Shown here one piece after another: positions 33,372 through 42,491 of a DNA stretch of 64,000 nt. Every line of letters begins with the position of its first letter. The stretch's first letter is position 1. Origin of the DNA: Neisseria uirgultaei. GTDB taxonomy: Bacteria; Pseudomonadota; Gammaproteobacteria; Burkholderiales; Neisseriaceae. The notes beneath the pieces were generated by a model, which saw only the letters and a list, made by a program, of their open reading frames with translations, ran no database searches and was not told where the DNA came from. The stretch spans positions 124,001 to 188,000 of the forward strand of contig NZ_CAUIYF010000002.1 in assembly GCF_962719845.1 (NCBI RefSeq). Reading direction: 5' to 3'. The position numbers and the translations under genes were made by a program.

Positions 33372-33462
33372 ATTTGAGAACGGTAATTGGCACAGGCAGT
33401 ATTTAAACAAGCGAAGCCAATTTATAGATTATGTCAAAACCAAAGGAAGAAATTTTTTGTGA

Positions 33463-33822
33463 TTATTTGACTGCCGTCCCTATCTTCAGCCCGAGCCAAG
33501 TCAGCAGCAGCGAACCTGCCGTGTGCAGGAAAATATTGGCAAGTGCCGAAGCGGGACGATTCGATTGGAGCAGGGAGACGGTTTCCAGTGAAAATCCGGA
33601 AAGTGTGGTCAGGCTGCCGAGAAAACCGGTAATCAGCAGCAGCTTCCATTGCGGATGGCTGACGGTTTCGGCAAAGACTCCGATGAGCAGCGCGCCCGTC
33701 CAGTTGGCAAACAGGTTGCCCGTGGCGGGAGGTATTGATACGGGAACGGCGAGGTTGAGCAGCCAACGCGCAGTCGCACCGAGTGCCGCACCGACGGAGA
33801 GGGGGAGGATGTTGGAAAGCAT
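33463..33822 (-). CDS. crcB: Fluoride efflux channel CrcB (Fluc)
   Basis: CrcB dimers export fluoride. The 119-residue protein has four hydrophobic segments and the family pattern GAALGATARWLLN (about residues 11-23), GNLFANWTGALLIG (about 35-48, with the conserved Asn) and the central break GFLGSLTTLSGFSLE (about 66-80). No fluoride riboswitch is recognised upstream. It is downstream of the membrane protein gene at 33851 with 28 bases between, so they may form an operon. Confidence 0.9.
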   Translation of the reverse strand: MLSNILPLSVGAALGATARWLLNLAVPVSIPPATGNLFANWTGALLIGVFAETVSHPQWKLLLITGFLGSLTTLSGFSLETVSLLQSNRPASALANIFLHTAGSLLLTWLGLKIGTAVK

Positions 33823-33850
33823 GGTTTTGCCTGCTTATGCCGTCTGAAGG

Positions 33851-34531
33851 TTACCGCCATATGCCGCGGTCGGACTTCAGATAGCGGTTGTCGTCGAAAG
33901 TGTTGATCCAATGGGGCTTCAGTGCAACAAATATGGCAGTTGAAATGCCGCTGAGGAAGGCTTCCGCCCACGCCAGCAGAATAAAGACGGGCAGGGCGGT
34001 CGTCCACAATATTTCGGACGGAAAAGCGTTTGCGGCATCCAAAATACCGGTCAGCACCAGCCCGGTCAGCAGAATGCCGGCGGCGGAAGCGAGAAAGCCG
34101 TTGACGAAAATAAAGATGAAAATATTGGGCGGCAGGCGGTCGACCAGCACACGCGACAGGCGGTTGACGGCAAGTGCGGGCAAAATCAGAACCAATACGT
34201 TTGCAGGATACGCACCGGAAGAGCCGGCAAACAGCAGGCAGTATGGAAGCATTAGAATCGAGGCAAGCCAAAGGGCGGCAGAGGTATCCACCATCAGAGC
34301 GACCAGGTTGACGGCGAGCAGGTGATAGCTCATTTGGGCAAGTTGTCCGCCTCCGGCAGCGGTGTTCAAACTCCATGCCGCAGAAAAAATAACGATACAG
34401 AGCGGTACGGCGGAACGGTAGCGGACAAGCGAACGGTATGCGGACGGTCCGGAAGCTGCCAATAGGAGGATGAGTGCAATCCATGAAGCTCCCAGCAGCA
34501 TATCTGAAAACCAGACTGTTTGGAAAATCAT
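33851..34531 (-). CDS. COG3235-type membrane protein (energy-coupling-factor permease-like)
   Basis: The 226-residue protein has about six to seven hydrophobic segments (for example GASWIALILLLAASG, LCIVIFSAAWSLN, LLAVNLVALMVD, ALWLASILMLPYCLLFAG). It shows the conserved LPPNIFIFIFVNGFLASA pattern of the COG3235 family, distantly related to CbiM-type ECF components. The transported substrate is unknown. It is upstream of crcB on the same strand. Confidence 0.65.
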   Translation of the reverse strand: MIFQTVWFSDMLLGASWIALILLLAASGPSAYRSLVRYRSAVPLCIVIFSAAWSLNTAAGGGQLAQMSYHLLAVNLVALMVDTSAALWLASILMLPYCLLFAGSSGAYPANVLVLILPALAVNRLSRVLVDRLPPNIFIFIFVNGFLASAAGILLTGLVLTGILDAANAFPSEILWTTALPVFILLAWAEAFLSGISTAIFVALKPHWINTFDDNRYLKSDRGIWR

Positions 34532-34695
34532 GCCAATACCGTAAAGATGAATAAGAGGTTATCTATTATAGTGCTGCCTGCGGCAAACAGAAAGCTGTAA
34601 TGATTTTGACCGAATTGTCGGTCAGGTTGTTTTGTTTGTAATGGAAACACGTTAAAATATACCCATTTAATCGTTTGCTTTGCGGGAAACTGCAT

Positions 34696-37600
34696 ATGTT
34701 TTGGATAGTTCTGATCATTATTTTGTTGCTTGCTATTGCGGGTTTGTTTTTTATCCGAGCACAGTCCGAACGGGAATGGGTGCGTGAAGTTTCTGAATGG
34801 CAGGAAAATAAAGGGGGACAACAGGCGGAATTACCTGAAATCCAAGACAGGATGCCTAATTTTCTCGAGCTTGGCCTGATGATTTTTCATGCGGTCAAAG
34901 CGGCAGTGTATTGGCTGTTTGTCAGTATCGTCCGTTTCTGCCGAAACTATCTGGCGCACGAATCCGAACCGGACAGGCCCGTTCCGCCTGCTTCTGCAAA
35001 CCGTGAGGATGTTTCGACCGCATCCGACGGGTATTCAGACAGTGGAAACGGGACGGAAGAAGCGGAAACGGAAGCAGCAGAGGCAGAAGCAGAAGCAGAA
35101 ACTGTGGAGGAAGAGGCTGCCGATACGGAAGACATTGCAACTGCCGTAATCGACAACCGCCGCATCCCATTCGACCGGAGTATTGCTGAAGGGTTGATGC
35201 CGTCTGAAAGCGAAATTTCGCCCGTCCGTCCGGTTTTTAAAGAAATCACTTTGGAAGAAGCAACGCGTGCCTTAAACGGCGCGGCTTTAAGGGAAACGAA
35301 AAAACGCTATATCGATACATTTGAGAAAAACGAAACAGCGGTCCCCAAAGTCCGCGTGTCCGATACCCCGATGGAAGGGCTGCAGATTATCGGTTTGGAC
35401 GACCCTGTGCTTCAACGCACGTATTCCCGTATGTTCGATGCGGACAAAGAAGCGTTTTCCGAGTCTGCGGATTACGGATTTGAGCCGTATTTTGAGAAGC
35501 AGCATCCGTCTGCCTTTTCTGCAGTCAAAGCCGAAAATGCACGGAATGCGCCGTTCCGCCGTCATGCAGGGCAGGGAAAAGGGCAGGCGGAGGCAAAATC
35601 CCCGGATGTTTCCCAAGGGCAGTCCGTTTCAGACGGCACGGCCGTCCGCGATGCCCGCCGCCGCGTTTCCGTCAATTTGAAAGAACCGAACAAAGCAACG
35701 GTTTCTGCGGAGGCGCGGATTTCACGCCTGATTCCGGAAAGTCAGACGGTTGTCGGGAAAAGGGATGTCGAAATGCCGTCTGAAACCGAAAATGTTTTCA
35801 CGGAAACTGTTTTGTCCGTGGGATACGGGGGACCGGTTTATGATGAAGCTGCCGATATCTATATTGAAGAGCCCGCCGCGCCGGATGCGTGGGTGGTCGA
35901 GCCGCCCGAAATGCCGAAAGTTTTCACGCCCGAAATCGATATTCTGCCGCCGCCGCCCGTATCGGAAATCTACAACCGTACCTATGAACCGCCGGCAGGA
36001 TTCGAGCAGGCACAACGCAGCCGCATTGCTGAAACCGACCATCTTGCCGATGATGTTTTGAATGGAGGTTGGCAAGAGGAAACCGACGCTATTGCGGATG
36101 ACGGCAGTGAGGGTGTGGCAGAGCGGTCAAGCGGGCAATATTTGTCCGATGACGGAGCGTTCGGGCATGACAGTCGGGCGGTTTGTCCGTTTGAAGATGT
36201 GCCGTCTGAACGCCCGTCCCGCCGGGCATCGGATACGGAAGCGGATGAAGAGGCGTTCCAATCGGAAGAAACCGGTGCGGCATCCGAACACCTGCCGACA
36301 ACCGACCTGCTTCTGCCTCCGCTGTTCAATCCCGAGGCGACGCAAACCGAAGAAGAGCTGTTGGAAAACAGCATCACCATCGAAGAGAAATTGGCGGAGT
36401 TCAAAGTCAAGGTCAAGGTTGTCGATTCTTATTCCGGCCCCGTGATTACGCGTTATGAAATCGAACCGGATGTCGGCGTTCGCGGCAATTCGGTTCTGAA
36501 TCTGGAAAAAGATTTGGCGCGTTCGCTCGGCGTGGCTTCTATCCGCGTTGTCGAAACCATCCCCGGCAAAACCTGCATGGGTTTGGAACTTCCGAACCCG
36601 AAACGCCAAATGATACGCCTGAGCGAAATCTTCAATTCGCCCGAGTTTGCCGAATCCAAATCCAAGCTGACGCTCGCGCTCGGTCAGGACATCACCGGAC
36701 AGCCCGTCGTAACCGACTTGGGCAAAGCACCGCATTTGCTGGTTGCCGGTACGACCGGTTCGGGCAAATCGGTGGGTGTCAACGCGATGATTCTGTCTAT
36801 GCTTTTCAAAGCCGCGCCGGAAGACGTGCGTATGATTATGATCGATCCGAAAATGCTGGAATTGAGCATTTACGAAGGCATCCCGCACCTGCTCGCCCCT
36901 GTCGTTACCGATATGAAGCTGGCGGCAAACGCGCTGAACTGGTGTGTTAACGAAATGGAAAAACGCTACCGCCTGATGAGCTTTATGGGCGTGCGCAATC
37001 TCGCGGGCTTCAACCAAAAAATCGTCGAAGCCGCAGCAAGGGGAGAAAAAATCGGCAACCCGTTCAGCCTCACGCCCGACGATCCCGAACCTTTGGAAAA
37101 ACTGCCGTTTATCGTAGTCGTGGTTGACGAGTTTGCCGATTTGATGATGACGGCAGGCAAGAAAATCGAAGAACTGATTGCCCGACTCGCCCAGAAAGCC
37201 CGCGCAGCAGGCATCCATTTGATTCTTGCCACACAACGCCCCAGCGTCGATGTCATCACAGGTCTGATTAAAGCCAACATCCCGACGCGCATCGCGTTCC
37301 AAGTGTCCAGCAAAATCGACAGCCGCACGATTCTCGACCAAATGGGCGCGGAAAACCTGCTCGGTCAGGGCGATATGCTGTTCCTGCCGCCGGGTACGGC
37401 CTATCCGCAACGCGTTCACAGCGCGTTTGCCTCGGATGAAGAGGTGCACCGCGTGGTCGAATATTTGAAGCAGTTTGGCGAGCCGGACTATGTTGACGAT
37501 ATTTTGAGCGGAGGCGGCAGCGAAGAGCTGCCCGGCATCGGGCGCAGCGGCGACGGCGAAGCCGATCCGATGTACGACGAGGCCGTATCTGTTGTCCTGA

Positions 37601-37758
37601 AAACGCGCAAAGCCAGCATTTCGGGCGTACAGCGCGCCTTGCGTATCGGCTACAACCGTGCCGCGCGTCTGATTGACCAGATGGAGGCGGAAGGCATTGT
37701 GTCCGCACCGGAACACAACGGCAACCGTACGATTCTCGTCCCCTTGGACAATGCTTGA
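34696..37758 (+). CDS. ftsK: DNA translocase FtsK/SpoIIIE family
   Basis: FtsK pumps chromosome ends through the division septum toward dif. From ATG 34696 (MFWIVLIIILLLAIAGLFF) it has 1020 residues. The N-terminal membrane part is short, one clear helix and a second at about residues 55-75, rather than the four-helix domain of E. coli FtsK. A long acidic, Glu/Ala-rich linker (about 90-540) is followed by the motor: Walker A AGTTGSGKSVGVN (about 685-697), Walker B FIVVVVDEFADLMM (about 806-819), and the C-terminal winged-helix gamma domain VVLKTRKASISGVQRAL. The linker contains two in-frame DUS copies. The ATG at 34675 would add seven residues without better support. Confidence 0.92.
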   Translation: MFWIVLIIILLLAIAGLFFIRAQSEREWVREVSEWQENKGGQQAELPEIQDRMPNFLELGLMIFHAVKAAVYWLFVSIVRFCRNYLAHESEPDRPVPPASANREDVSTASDGYSDSGNGTEEAETEAAEAEAEAETVEEEAADTEDIATAVIDNRRIPFDRSIAEGLMPSESEISPVRPVFKEITLEEATRALNGAALRETKKRYIDTFEKNETAVPKVRVSDTPMEGLQIIGLDDPVLQRTYSRMFDADKEAFSESADYGFEPYFEKQHPSAFSAVKAENARNAPFRRHAGQGKGQAEAKSPDVSQGQSVSDGTAVRDARRRVSVNLKEPNKATVSAEARISRLIPESQTVVGKRDVEMPSETENVFTETVLSVGYGGPVYDEAADIYIEEPAAPDAWVVEPPEMPKVFTPEIDILPPPPVSEIYNRTYEPPAGFEQAQRSRIAETDHLADDVLNGGWQEETDAIADDGSEGVAERSSGQYLSDDGAFGHDSRAVCPFEDVPSERPSRRASDTEADEEAFQSEETGAASEHLPTTDLLLPPLFNPEATQTEEELLENSITIEEKLAEFKVKVKVVDSYSGPVITRYEIEPDVGVRGNSVLNLEKDLARSLGVASIRVVETIPGKTCMGLELPNPKRQMIRLSEIFNSPEFAESKSKLTLALGQDITGQPVVTDLGKAPHLLVAGTTGSGKSVGVNAMILSMLFKAAPEDVRMIMIDPKMLELSIYEGIPHLLAPVVTDMKLAANALNWCVNEMEKRYRLMSFMGVRNLAGFNQKIVEAAARGEKIGNPFSLTPDDPEPLEKLPFIVVVVDEFADLMMTAGKKIEELIARLAQKARAAGIHLILATQRPSVDVITGLIKANIPTRIAFQVSSKIDSRTILDQMGAENLLGQGDMLFLPPGTAYPQRVHSAFASDEEVHRVVEYLKQFGEPDYVDDILSGGGSEELPGIGRSGDGEADPMYDEAVSVVLKTRKASISGVQRALRIGYNRAARLIDQMEAEGIVSAPEHNGNRTILVPLDNA

Positions 37759-37778
37759 TTTTTTGCAAATGGAAATGC

Positions 37779-37803
37779 CGTCTGAAGACTGTTTCAGACG
37801 GCA
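37779..37803 (+). terminator. DUS-pair terminator after ftsK
   Basis: TGCCGTCTGAA and TTTCAGACGGCA around a few bases, followed by TTTTTAT and then the Correia element. Confidence 0.75.
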
Positions 37804-37807
37804 TTTT

Positions 37808-37962
37808 TATAGTGGATTAACAAGAATCAGGACAAGGCGACGAAGCCGCAGACAGTACAAATAGTACGGAACCGATTCACTTGGTGCTTCAGCATCTTAG
37901 AGAATCGTTCTCTTTGAGCTAAGGCGAGGCAACGCCGTACTGGTTTTTGTTAATCCACTATA
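37808..37962. repeat. Correia element (full form, 155 bp)
   Basis: TATAGTGGATTAACAA and TTGTTAATCCACTATA ends enclose an internal section with CACTTGGTGCTTCAGCATC and CTCTTTGAGCTAAGGC, which includes the IHF-type part absent from the 106-bp forms. It separates ftsK from proA. Confidence 0.94.
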
Positions 37963-37980
37963 CAGACGTTTGAATTCGGA

Positions 37981-39243
37981 TTATTCCCTAACCTGTCCCG
38001 TGCCTTGTACGATGTATTTGTAACTCGTCAGCTCTTTCAAACCCATCGGGCCCCGGGCGTGGAGTTTTTGCGTGGAGATGCCCATTTCGCAACCCAAGCC
38101 GAATTCGCCGCCGTCGGTAAAGCGCGTGGACGCGTTGACATACACGGCGGCAGAATCGACGTGCGAGGTAAAATAGTCCGCAGCGTGGCGGTTTTCGGTA
38201 ACGATGCCGTCTGAATGGTGCGTGCCGTGCGTTTCGATGTGCCCAACCGCCTCTTCGACCGAAGCGACGGTTTTCACGGCGAGGATGTAGTCTAAAAACT
38301 CGGTATCGAAATCGTCTGCACCCGCCGCTTCGCCGCCGATATGCCGCGCCGCCTGCGGATCTAAACGGAAGCGGACGGGCGGCAGTCCGGCTTCTATACG
38401 GTCGCGAACCAACAGCCGTTCGAGCTTGGGCAGGAAGTCGGCAGCAATGTCTTCATGCACCAGCAGCACTTCCATCGAGTTGCACACGGACGGGCGGCCG
38501 GTTTTGGCGTTGTACACGATACGGAGCGCCTTGTCCCAATCCGCGTCCTTGTCGATATAAATGTGGACGATGCCCGTTCCCGTTTCAATGACCGGCACGA
38601 CGGCATTTTCAACCACCGCCCGTATCAGCCCCGCCCCACCGCGCGGAATCAGCAGGTCTAGATAATCTTTCGCCCTCATCATTTCGTAACTGCCCTCACG
38701 CCCTGTGTCTTCAATCAACTGGAGCGCGTCGGGGTCGATGCGGGTTTGCGCCAAACCGGCTTTGAGTGCGGCAACGATGGCGCGTGCGGATTGGAATGCA
38801 TCTTTGCCGCTGCGGAGTACGACCGCGCTGCCGCTTTTCAGTGCCAAAGCCGCCGCATCGGAAGTAACGTTCGGGCGGCTTTCGTAAATAATGCCGATAA
38901 CGCCCATCGCCACGCGCTTTTTGACGATTTCCAAGCCGTTGGGCAGAGTCGAGGTTTCCAGTATTTCGCCCACGGGGTCGGGCAGCGCGGCAACCGCCCT
39001 GATGCCGTCCGCCATCGCGCAAATGCGTTTGCCGTCCAACAAAAGGCGGTCGGTCATGCTTTCGGGAATTTTGCCTGCCGCCGCTTCCAAATCCAAACGG
39101 TTTGCCGCCAAAATATCTTCCGCCGCCGCTTCCAAGCTGTCCGCCATAGCAAGCAGCGCGCGGTTTTTTTCTGCCGTATCCGCCGTGTTGGCGGATTTTT
39201 TTGCCGCTTTGGCAAGGGCAAGCTGTTTTTGTGTGTTTGACAT
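37981..39243 (-). CDS. proA: Gamma-glutamyl phosphate reductase
   Basis: ProA reduces gamma-glutamyl phosphate to the semialdehyde with NADPH in proline synthesis. The 420-residue protein shows the aldehyde-dehydrogenase-like fold: IYESRPNVTSDAAALALKSG (about 118-137), LIPRGGAGLIRAVVENA (about 193-209), and the cysteine nucleophile in RPSVCNSMEVLLVHE (about 255). It lies 12 bases after proB, with which it forms the proBA operon. Confidence 0.95.
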   Translation of the reverse strand: MSNTQKQLALAKAAKKSANTADTAEKNRALLAMADSLEAAAEDILAANRLDLEAAAGKIPESMTDRLLLDGKRICAMADGIRAVAALPDPVGEILETSTLPNGLEIVKKRVAMGVIGIIYESRPNVTSDAAALALKSGSAVVLRSGKDAFQSARAIVAALKAGLAQTRIDPDALQLIEDTGREGSYEMMRAKDYLDLLIPRGGAGLIRAVVENAVVPVIETGTGIVHIYIDKDADWDKALRIVYNAKTGRPSVCNSMEVLLVHEDIAADFLPKLERLLVRDRIEAGLPPVRFRLDPQAARHIGGEAAGADDFDTEFLDYILAVKTVASVEEAVGHIETHGTHHSDGIVTENRHAADYFTSHVDSAAVYVNASTRFTDGGEFGLGCEMGISTQKLHARGPMGLKELTSYKYIVQGTGQVRE

Positions 39244-39255
39244 GGGTTTCCTTTT

Positions 39256-40365
39256 CTAAAATTCGGTCAGAAGCAGGCGTATTTCGGGCGTGATGGAAAT
39301 CCAATCGTCCCGATGGATGAACACGCCTTTCACTTTGCGCGATTTGAGCAGGTCTTCGGCGGCGGCAGAGCCGAACAGGACGCGCCCTTTGCCCAAAGGC
39401 TGTTTGCTTGCGCTGCTGTACACGGTTACGGTGTCCATACGGGAGAAATGCCCTTCGATTCCGGCAATGCCCGACATCAGCAGGCTTTTTCCCTGTTCGG
39501 ACAAAGCGTGTTCCGCACCTTCGTCCACATAAACGTCGCCCAGGCTTTCGGAATAGAACGCCAGCCATTGCTTCTGCGTCCGCAAACCTTTGGTACGGGG
39601 GACGAAAAACGAGCCTTCCGCCTGATTATCTGCCGCTTCGGCAAGTGCATCGGGTTTGAGCGAGGAACAGATATACACCGGTACGCCGGACTCGGTCGCA
39701 ATCGTCGCCGCTTTGATTTTGGTCAGCATTCCGCCCGTGCCGTTTGACGAGCCCGCGCCGCCTGCCATTTCGATGATTTCATGGTTGATGTGTTCGATTC
39801 TGTCCAGCCGTACGGCATCGGGATTGCTGTCCGGGTTGCCGGTGTAAAGCCCGTCTATGTCGGTCAGCAGCACCAAGAGGTCTGCCTGTATCATCGCCGC
39901 CACTTGCGCACTCAATGTGTCGTTGTCGCCGATTTTCAACTCCTCAACCGAAACCGTGTCGTTTTCATTGATAATAGGAATCGCGCGGCGTTGCAGCAGC
40001 ACGGAAAGCGCGCCGCCGGCATTTTGGTAGCGGCGTTTGTCGGCAAAGTCGGTACGGTTGAGCAGGATTTGCGCGGACACGATGCCGTCTGAAGACAGGT
40101 TTGCCGTATATTCTTCCATCAGAAGCCCCTGCCCGACGGCGGCGGAAGCCTGTTTGTCGGCGATTTTGACCGGACGTTTTTTGAAACCCAGCACACCGAA
40201 CCCTGCCGCAACCGCGCCGGAAGACACCAAGACCAGCTCGTGTCCCGCATGATGCAATGCGGCAAGCTGGCGGGCGATGGTTTGGATTTTGCCGCGCGAG
40301 AGGCTGCCGTCCGAATGGGTAATCGAAGATGTGCCGACTTTAAATACGATTCTTTTGTATTTCAT
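39256..40365 (-). CDS. proB: Glutamate 5-kinase
   Basis: ProB phosphorylates glutamate as the first and feedback-controlled step in proline synthesis. The 369-residue protein has an amino-acid kinase domain (VFKVGTSSITHSDG, VSSGAVAAGFGVL, NENDTVSVEELKIGDNDTLS, LTDIDGLYTGNP, GTGGMLTKIKAA) and a C-terminal PUA domain from about residue 275. Start follows GAAACAATG. The upstream region shared with the leuA frame contains an ATTGTCAACAATT palindrome. Confidence 0.95.
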   Translation of the reverse strand: MKYKRIVFKVGTSSITHSDGSLSRGKIQTIARQLAALHHAGHELVLVSSGAVAAGFGVLGFKKRPVKIADKQASAAVGQGLLMEEYTANLSSDGIVSAQILLNRTDFADKRRYQNAGGALSVLLQRRAIPIINENDTVSVEELKIGDNDTLSAQVAAMIQADLLVLLTDIDGLYTGNPDSNPDAVRLDRIEHINHEIIEMAGGAGSSNGTGGMLTKIKAATIATESGVPVYICSSLKPDALAEAADNQAEGSFFVPRTKGLRTQKQWLAFYSESLGDVYVDEGAEHALSEQGKSLLMSGIAGIEGHFSRMDTVTVYSSASKQPLGKGRVLFGSAAAEDLLKSRKVKGVFIHRDDWISITPEIRLLLTEF

Positions 40366-40424
40366 TGTTTCTGTTCTTTGCGTTTGTAGCGTTTGGTTTG
40401 TTGCTGTCGAATTTGCCCTGTTCT

Positions 40425-40442
40425 GCCGAAATTGTCAACAAT
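40425..40442. promoter_or_regulatory. Palindromic operator candidate between proB and leuA
   Basis: GCCGAAATTGTCAACAAT occurs here and again, identical over 18 bases, at 45428-45445 before argB. The core AATTGTCAACAATT is palindromic around TTGTNNACAA and fits a FadR/GntR-type operator. It lies 60 bases upstream of the proB start and about 160 bases upstream of the HTH-leuA frame. Confidence 0.5.
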
Positions 40443-40603
40443 TGCGCTGCGCCTGCAATAAAATAGACAAAATGTATAAAATTAATAAAATCTATGATGG
40501 GTTATTGAGATTTTTTCAAATTGATATTGCCGTTTTGTCCAAAATGCGTATAATCCTGTCCATATTTCTGCTGCGGGCAGATTGATTTTAGACAAGGACT
40601 ACC

Positions 40604-40843
40604 ATGCAATTAGATATAGACCGTCTGGTCGCTTATTTCGGCGGCGTGAATGCACTTGCCGAAGCGTTGAAACAGCACGACCCCGAAAATGCCGCAACAA
40701 CTGCTGCCATCTATAAATGGCGCACGCGCGGGTCGCTGCCTTTGGCGCAACTGCAAAAGCTGACCGCGCTGGCGGAAGCGCAAGGCAGGCCGCTGGATTT
40801 GAATGCTTTTTTACAAAAAAACGAATCTCTGGAGAGAACAGAA
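40604..40843 (+). CDS. Small HTH (Cro/YdaS-like) domain, open in frame into leuA
   Basis: Eighty codons before the usual leuA start encode a compact helix-turn-helix-like domain: DIDRLVAYFGGVNALAEALK, AAIYKWRTRGSLPLAQLQKL, EAQGRPLDLNAFLQKN. This pattern (AYFGG...LA..L....AIYKW..RG..P) is that of short Cro/YdaS-like DNA-binding proteins. There is no stop before leuA, so it is either an N-terminal extension of LeuA or a leader protein whose frame happens to be continuous. leuA has its own ribosome-binding site inside this end. Autoregulation of leuA is a possibility. Confidence 0.65.
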
Positions 40844-42397
40844 ATGACACAGACCAACCGCGTAATTATTTTCGACACCACCATGCGCGACGGCGAGCAG
40901 TCGCCCGGTGCATCCATGACCAAAGAGGAAAAAATCCGCATTGCCCGCCAGTTGGAGAAAATGGGCGTGGATGTGATTGAGGCGGGTTTCGCCGCCGCCA
41001 GCCCGGGCGATTTCGAATCGGTCAATGCGATTGCCAAAATCATCACCAAATCCACGGTCTGCTCGTTGGCGCGTGCCGTTGAAAACGATGTGCGTAAAGC
41101 AGGCGAAGCCGTTTCCCCCGCTCCGAAAAAACGCATCCATACTTTCATCGCCACCAGCCCCATCCACATGGAGCACAAACTGAAAATGAAGCCGCAGCAG
41201 GTCATCGATGCGGCGGTCAAAGCAGTGAAAATCGCCAAAGAATACACCGACGATGTGGAATTTTCCGCCGAAGACGCCGTGCGTTCGGATTTGGACTTCC
41301 TCGCCAAAATCTTTACGGCGGTTATCGAAGCAGGTGCGACTACTATCAACATTCCCGATACTGTCGGCTACTCCATCCCTTCCGTGTGGTACGAGCGTAT
41401 CAGCAACATCATTAAAAGCGTACCCAACGGCGACAAAGTAGTCTGGTCGACCCACTGCCACAACGACTTGGGTATGGCGGTTGCCAACTCGCTGGCCGCC
41501 GTTCAGGCAGGCGTGCGCCAAGTGGAATGCACCATCAACGGTTTGGGCGAACGTGCAGGTAATGCCAGCCTTGAAGAAATCGTGATGGCGTTGAAAGTGC
41601 GCCATGACCTTTTCGGCTTGGAAACCGGCATCGACACCACACAAATCGTGCCGGTATCCAAATTGGTCTCCACCATTACCGGCTATCCGATTCAGCCCAA
41701 CAAGGCGGTGGTCGGCGCAAACGCCTTTGCACACGAATCAGGCATCCATCAGGACGGCGTATTGAAACACCCCGAAACCTATGAAATCATGACTGCCGAA
41801 TCGGTCGGCTGGTCAACCAACCGCCTGACTTTGGGCAAACTCTCCGGTCGCAGCGCGTTCCGCAGCAAACTGGCGGATTTGGGCATCGAGTTGGAAAGTG
41901 AAGAGGCACTGAACGCGGCATTTGCACGCTTCAAAGAACTTGCCGACAAAAAACGTGAAATCTTCGATGAAGACCTGCACGCGTTGGTGTCCGACGAAAT
42001 GGGCAGCATGAACGCCGAAAGCTACAAATTCATCTCCCAAAAAATCAGCACCGAAACCGGCGAAGAACCGCGCGCTGACATCGTATTCAGCATCAAAGGC
42101 GAAGAAAAACGCGCTTCGGCCAGCGGTTCCGGTCCCGTCGATGCGATTTTCAAAGCGATTGAGAGCGTGGCGCAAAGCGGCGCGGCTTTGCAGATTTATT
42201 CCGTCAACGCCGTCACGCAAGGCACGGAAAGCCAAGGCGAAACCAGCGTCCGTCTGGCGCGCGGCAACCGCGTCGTCAACGGTCAGGGCGCGGATACCGA
42301 CGTTTTGGTCGCCACCGCCAAAGCCTACCTTTCCGCCTTGAGCAAACTGGAATTTAGTGCCGCCAAACCGAAGGCGCAGGGCAGCGGTACGATTTGA
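40844..42397 (+). CDS. leuA: 2-isopropylmalate synthase
   Basis: LeuA condenses 2-oxoisovalerate and acetyl-CoA in the committed step of leucine synthesis. The ATG at 40844 follows GGAGAGAACAGAA and gives the usual 517 residues (MTQTNRVIIFDTTMRDGEQS). The metal site includes FDTTMRDGEQSPGASMT and STHCHNDLGMA (HxH), and GLGERAGNASLEE is conserved. The linker and C-terminal regulatory domain, which binds leucine, start at about residue 390 (GEEPRADIVFSI). The frame is open upstream to 40604 through an HTH-like domain. A DUS terminator follows. Confidence 0.95.
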   Translation: MTQTNRVIIFDTTMRDGEQSPGASMTKEEKIRIARQLEKMGVDVIEAGFAAASPGDFESVNAIAKIITKSTVCSLARAVENDVRKAGEAVSPAPKKRIHTFIATSPIHMEHKLKMKPQQVIDAAVKAVKIAKEYTDDVEFSAEDAVRSDLDFLAKIFTAVIEAGATTINIPDTVGYSIPSVWYERISNIIKSVPNGDKVVWSTHCHNDLGMAVANSLAAVQAGVRQVECTINGLGERAGNASLEEIVMALKVRHDLFGLETGIDTTQIVPVSKLVSTITGYPIQPNKAVVGANAFAHESGIHQDGVLKHPETYEIMTAESVGWSTNRLTLGKLSGRSAFRSKLADLGIELESEEALNAAFARFKELADKKREIFDEDLHALVSDEMGSMNAESYKFISQKISTETGEEPRADIVFSIKGEEKRASASGSGPVDAIFKAIESVAQSGAALQIYSVNAVTQGTESQGETSVRLARGNRVVNGQGADTDVLVATAKAYLSALSKLEFSAAKPKAQGSGTI

Positions 42398-42411
42398 GCG
42401 TGAAAACAGAC

Positions 42412-42448
42412 GATGCCGTCTGAAGCAAAAAAAGGCTTCAGACGGCAT
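42412..42448 (+). terminator. DUS-pair terminator after leuA
   Basis: GATGCCGTCTGAAGC and GCTTCAGACGGCAT with an AAAAAAAG loop. Confidence 0.82.
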
Positions 42449-42491
42449 TGCGGCGATAACGGGGTGCAAAACCCATTTGAAAAGGCAAATA

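Noticed and set aside
36127..37716. 529-codon minus-strand frame antisense to ftsK
   Set aside because: Long only because of codon bias in ftsK; the conserved motor motifs are in the + frame.
37808..37962. Small RNA gene or tRNA-like structure
   Set aside because: TATAGTG ends and internal sequence identify it as a Correia element; the same holds for 30253, 46810 and 62224.
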